Assembly: GCA_964650405.1 (NCBI GenBank)
Contig: CAZYTO010000045.1
Coordinates: forward strand, 1-25,313
Source: CAZYTO01 sp964650405
GTDB lineage: Bacteria > Acidobacteriota > Thermoanaerobaculia > Gp7-AA8
Direction of reading: 5' to 3'
DNA length: 25,313 bases
Under the pieces are notes generated by a model, which was not told the DNA's origin, did not search any database, and was given only the letters and a program-made list of their open reading frames with translations. Numbering within the stretch: the stretch's first letter is position 1; every line of letters begins with the position of its first letter. Below are positions 23,671-25,313 of the stretch, in pieces. Both the position numbers and the translations under genes were made by a program.

Positions 23671-24912
23671 CTAGGCTGGCAATGACCGGCATCCGAGTGG
23701 CCGGGTGGAGGACGGACAGGTTGTCCGTCCTCCATTTAGCCTTTGATGCAGAGGAACTGCTTTGAGCACGGCCACCGTCTTCACCAGGTCGGCCTGGTTG
23801 CGCATGACTTCGTCGATGTTTTTGTAGGCGCCGGGGATCTCGTCGAGGACGCCGTAGTCCTTGCGGCAGTCGACACTTTCGGTCTGGGCGGCGAGATCCT
23901 GGATGGTGAACGCCTCCTTGGCGGCGCCGCGCGACATGCGGCGGCCGGCGCCGTGGGAGCAGGACTCGAAGCTGTCGGCGCTGCCGAGGCCTTCCACGAT
24001 GTAGGAGCGGGTGCCCATGCTGCCTGGGATGATACCGAGCTGGCCGCTGCCGGCGCGGATGGCGCCTTTGCGCGTGACGATGACCTTCTCGCCGAAGTGC
24101 GTCTCGCGGGCCAGGTAGTTGTGATGGCAGTTGATGATCGATCCGAGCGTGAGCTGCGGGAAGCGGCGGCGCAGGGCCCGGAGGATCTCCTCCAGCATCA
24201 GCCGGCGGTTCTCGGCGGCATACTCCTGCGCGAACTCCACGTCGGCCACGTACGCGGCGAATTCCGGCGTCGCTTCTTCCAGATAGGCGAGATCGGGATC
24301 GGCGAGGTGGATCCGGGCCTGCCGGGCCAGCTCGCGTGCGCGGTGCATGTGACGCTCGGCGAGATCCTTGCCAAGGTTGCGCGAGCCGGAGTGAAGCATG
24401 ATCCAGACGGCGCCGCTCTCGTCGAGACAGAGCTCGATGAAGTGGTTACCGCCGCCCAGCGTTCCGAGCTGGGAGAGCTGCGTGCGGTTGACCTTCGGCA
24501 CCATTTCCGCCGCAGCGCGCCGCAGCCAGGCCGAAGCGCCGCTGGTCGGGTCGCCGTGCGTACCTGAGGGGCCGTTGCCGACCGGCACGCCGTCCTCGAT
24601 CGCGGCACGCACCTTCGCCGTGACGCCGTCGCCGAAGTCGTTGCCGGTCAGGTTCGTGCGCACGGCGGCCATGCCGCAGCCGATGTCGACGCCGACGGCC
24701 GCGGGGCAGATAGCGCCCTTTGTGGCGATGACCGAGCCGACCGTCGCACCCTTGCCGAGGTGGACGTCGGGCATGGCCGCCACGTGGTGAAAGACGAACG
24801 GCAGGTTGGCAATGTTCGTGAGCTGATCGAGCGCCTGCGACTCGACCTGCCCGATGGGCGCCCAGATCCGCACGGGGATCCGCGCCTTCTTCACTTCTGC
24901 GAGGATGGGCAT
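23671..24912 (-). CDS. rtcB: RtcB-family RNA-splicing ligase, C-terminus frameshifted
   Basis: The start is ATG 24912 (MPILAEVKKARIPVRIW), preceded by AAGG; the frame is open to 24978. RtcB joins 2',3'-cyclic-phosphate and 5'-OH RNA ends using GTP and Mn2+, in tRNA or damaged-RNA repair. Visible motifs are DVHLGKGATVG, VGVDIGCGM (metal ligand C79), GGGNHFIEL, MLHSGSRNLGK, NCHHNY and ESCSHGAGRRMSR with the guanylylated H320. It is the short, about 390-residue form. As read, the frame passes the normal end and stops at 23671 (413 residues). One base fewer in the AAA at 23763-23761 would give KQFLCIKG and stop TAA at 23738, the normal family ending with its conserved terminal Lys-Gly (391 residues). 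No rtcA or archease gene is adjacent. Confidence 0.9.
   Translation of the reverse strand: MPILAEVKKARIPVRIWAPIGQVESQALDQLTNIANLPFVFHHVAAMPDVHLGKGATVGSVIATKGAICPAAVGVDIGCGMAAVRTNLTGNDFGDGVTAKVRAAIEDGVPVGNGPSGTHGDPTSGASAWLRRAAAEMVPKVNRTQLSQLGTLGGGNHFIELCLDESGAVWIMLHSGSRNLGKDLAERHMHRARELARQARIHLADPDLAYLEEATPEFAAYVADVEFAQEYAAENRRLMLEEILRALRRRFPQLTLGSIINCHHNYLARETHFGEKVIVTRKGAIRAGSGQLGIIPGSMGTRSYIVEGLGSADSFESCSHGAGRRMSRGAAKEAFTIQDLAAQTESVDCRKDYGVLDEIPGAYKNIDEVMRNQADLVKTVAVLKAVPLHQRLNGGRTTCPSSTRPLGCRSLPA
23706..23734. repeat. Palindromic element, perfect copy 3
   Basis: A 13-bp perfect stem (TGGAGGACGGACA at 23706-23718; complement at 23722-23734) encloses loop GGT. It begins one base after the expected rtcB stop TAA (23738-23736, minus strand). 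There is no T-run after the stem. An ACCGGCATCCG block at 23688 and the sequence on the gene side both match copy 2 (17012-17039). Confidence 0.85.
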
Positions 24913-25215
24913 ACGCCCGACCTTTCTCGTCCGGCTGCCGCGCCATCGACAGGCGATGGAGAGGAGCACCGGAAGCACGCTTTCGGACCGCCGAGAGACA
25001 GGCGATCCGATCGGAATGAGGGCAGTACAGCGCGCCGGAGTGGGTCAGGTTCCGGCAAGCGGACGCCGCGCCAGGGTGTTGGCGTCCCCAACGGGATTCG
25101 TATTCGTTTGAGGTTCGCAGTTTGTGTAAGTTACTGAAAACACTATCCGCTCTAACCGCCTAAACCCAATGGCCTTCAGTTAAGCGATCATTGACCGGAC
25201 CGCAGGGAGGGCGTG
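24913..25215. other. Intergenic region before the transposase
   Basis: This 303-bp stretch separates the divergent rtcB and transposase genes and contains no plausible gene. The rtcB-proximal part is GC-rich. From about 25095 the sequence becomes clearly more AT-rich, which probably marks the boundary of the mobile element. The segment near 25168-25199 (including GGCCTTCAGTTAAGCG) is a candidate for the left terminal inverted repeat, but the right end lies outside the window and cannot be compared. Confidence 0.5.
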
Positions 25216-25313
25216 ATGGGAGAGTCGGCGCGGAGGTTCGAGATCGCGAAGGCGGGGATAGGTGTTCTCGCAGAAGCGTTTCCGCTCGAGACGGTGCAGG
25301 CGATTCTGGCGGC
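25216..25313 (+). mobile_element. IS4-family transposase, N-terminal fragment at window edge
   Basis: ATG 25216 is preceded by GGGAGG (25205-25210) at five bases. The 32 visible residues (MGESARRFEIAKAGIGVLAE, then AFPLETVQAILAA) resemble the N-terminal domain of IS4-type transposases, where a short helical segment with F-P-x5-V-x3-L precedes the conserved LPARVVVYYV block. The catalytic DDE domain lies beyond the edge, so intactness cannot be judged. Resemblance rests on a short stretch and is moderately certain. Confidence 0.55.

Overview
The window is GC-rich, densely coded bacterial chromosome. A Ser/Thr kinase fused to a TolB-like propeller, several secreted proteins of unknown function, a large M48-type membrane peptidase and the DUF5924/zinc-ribbon membrane proteins together suggest a soil-type Acidobacteriota or similar deep-branching Gram-negative lineage. 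That placement is inferred from gene content and is not proven.

Left part (1-5535): a secreted protein of unknown function runs off the left edge on the minus strand. Divergent from it is a 973-residue M48-type membrane metallopeptidase with a propeller-like tail. Next is egtD, the histidine methyltransferase of ergothioneine synthesis, bracketed by arrays of a degenerate octamer (GCGAATNN) that lie in opposite orientations on its two sides. A small ACT-domain gene follows on the minus strand.

Middle (5637-14130): tRNA-Val(UAC); a secreted protein of unknown function; an ECF sigma-factor gene whose homology stops inside region 4 and runs into a cupredoxin gene; a large minus-strand Ser/Thr kinase; a zinc-ribbon membrane protein and a DUF5924/DUF2914-like membrane protein carrying a 21-bp tandem repeat upstream of its likely start; and a divergent GMC oxidoreductase of the cholesterol-oxidase type with an extra ferredoxin-like cysteine cluster.

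Right part (14099-25313): a membrane-anchored protein of unknown function; a secreted propeller-like protein behind two adjacent hairpins; and a tightly coupled minus-strand three-gene operon. The operon encodes a secreted pentapeptide-repeat/glycine-rich protein, a 1074-residue protein with hydrophobic segments and no signal peptide, and a second secreted pentapeptide-repeat protein. Both junctions are 4-base ATGA overlaps. Upstream of the operon is rtcB, whose conserved C-terminal IKG tail is displaced by one extra A. The window ends in the start of an apparent IS4-family transposase.

A palindromic element (arm GGAGGACGGACA) occurs three times, each time just downstream of a minus-strand stop codon. 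The strongest candidates for undescribed biology are the coupled pentapeptide operon, this palindrome family and the octamer arrays around egtD. No CRISPR array, rRNA gene or complete insertion sequence was seen.
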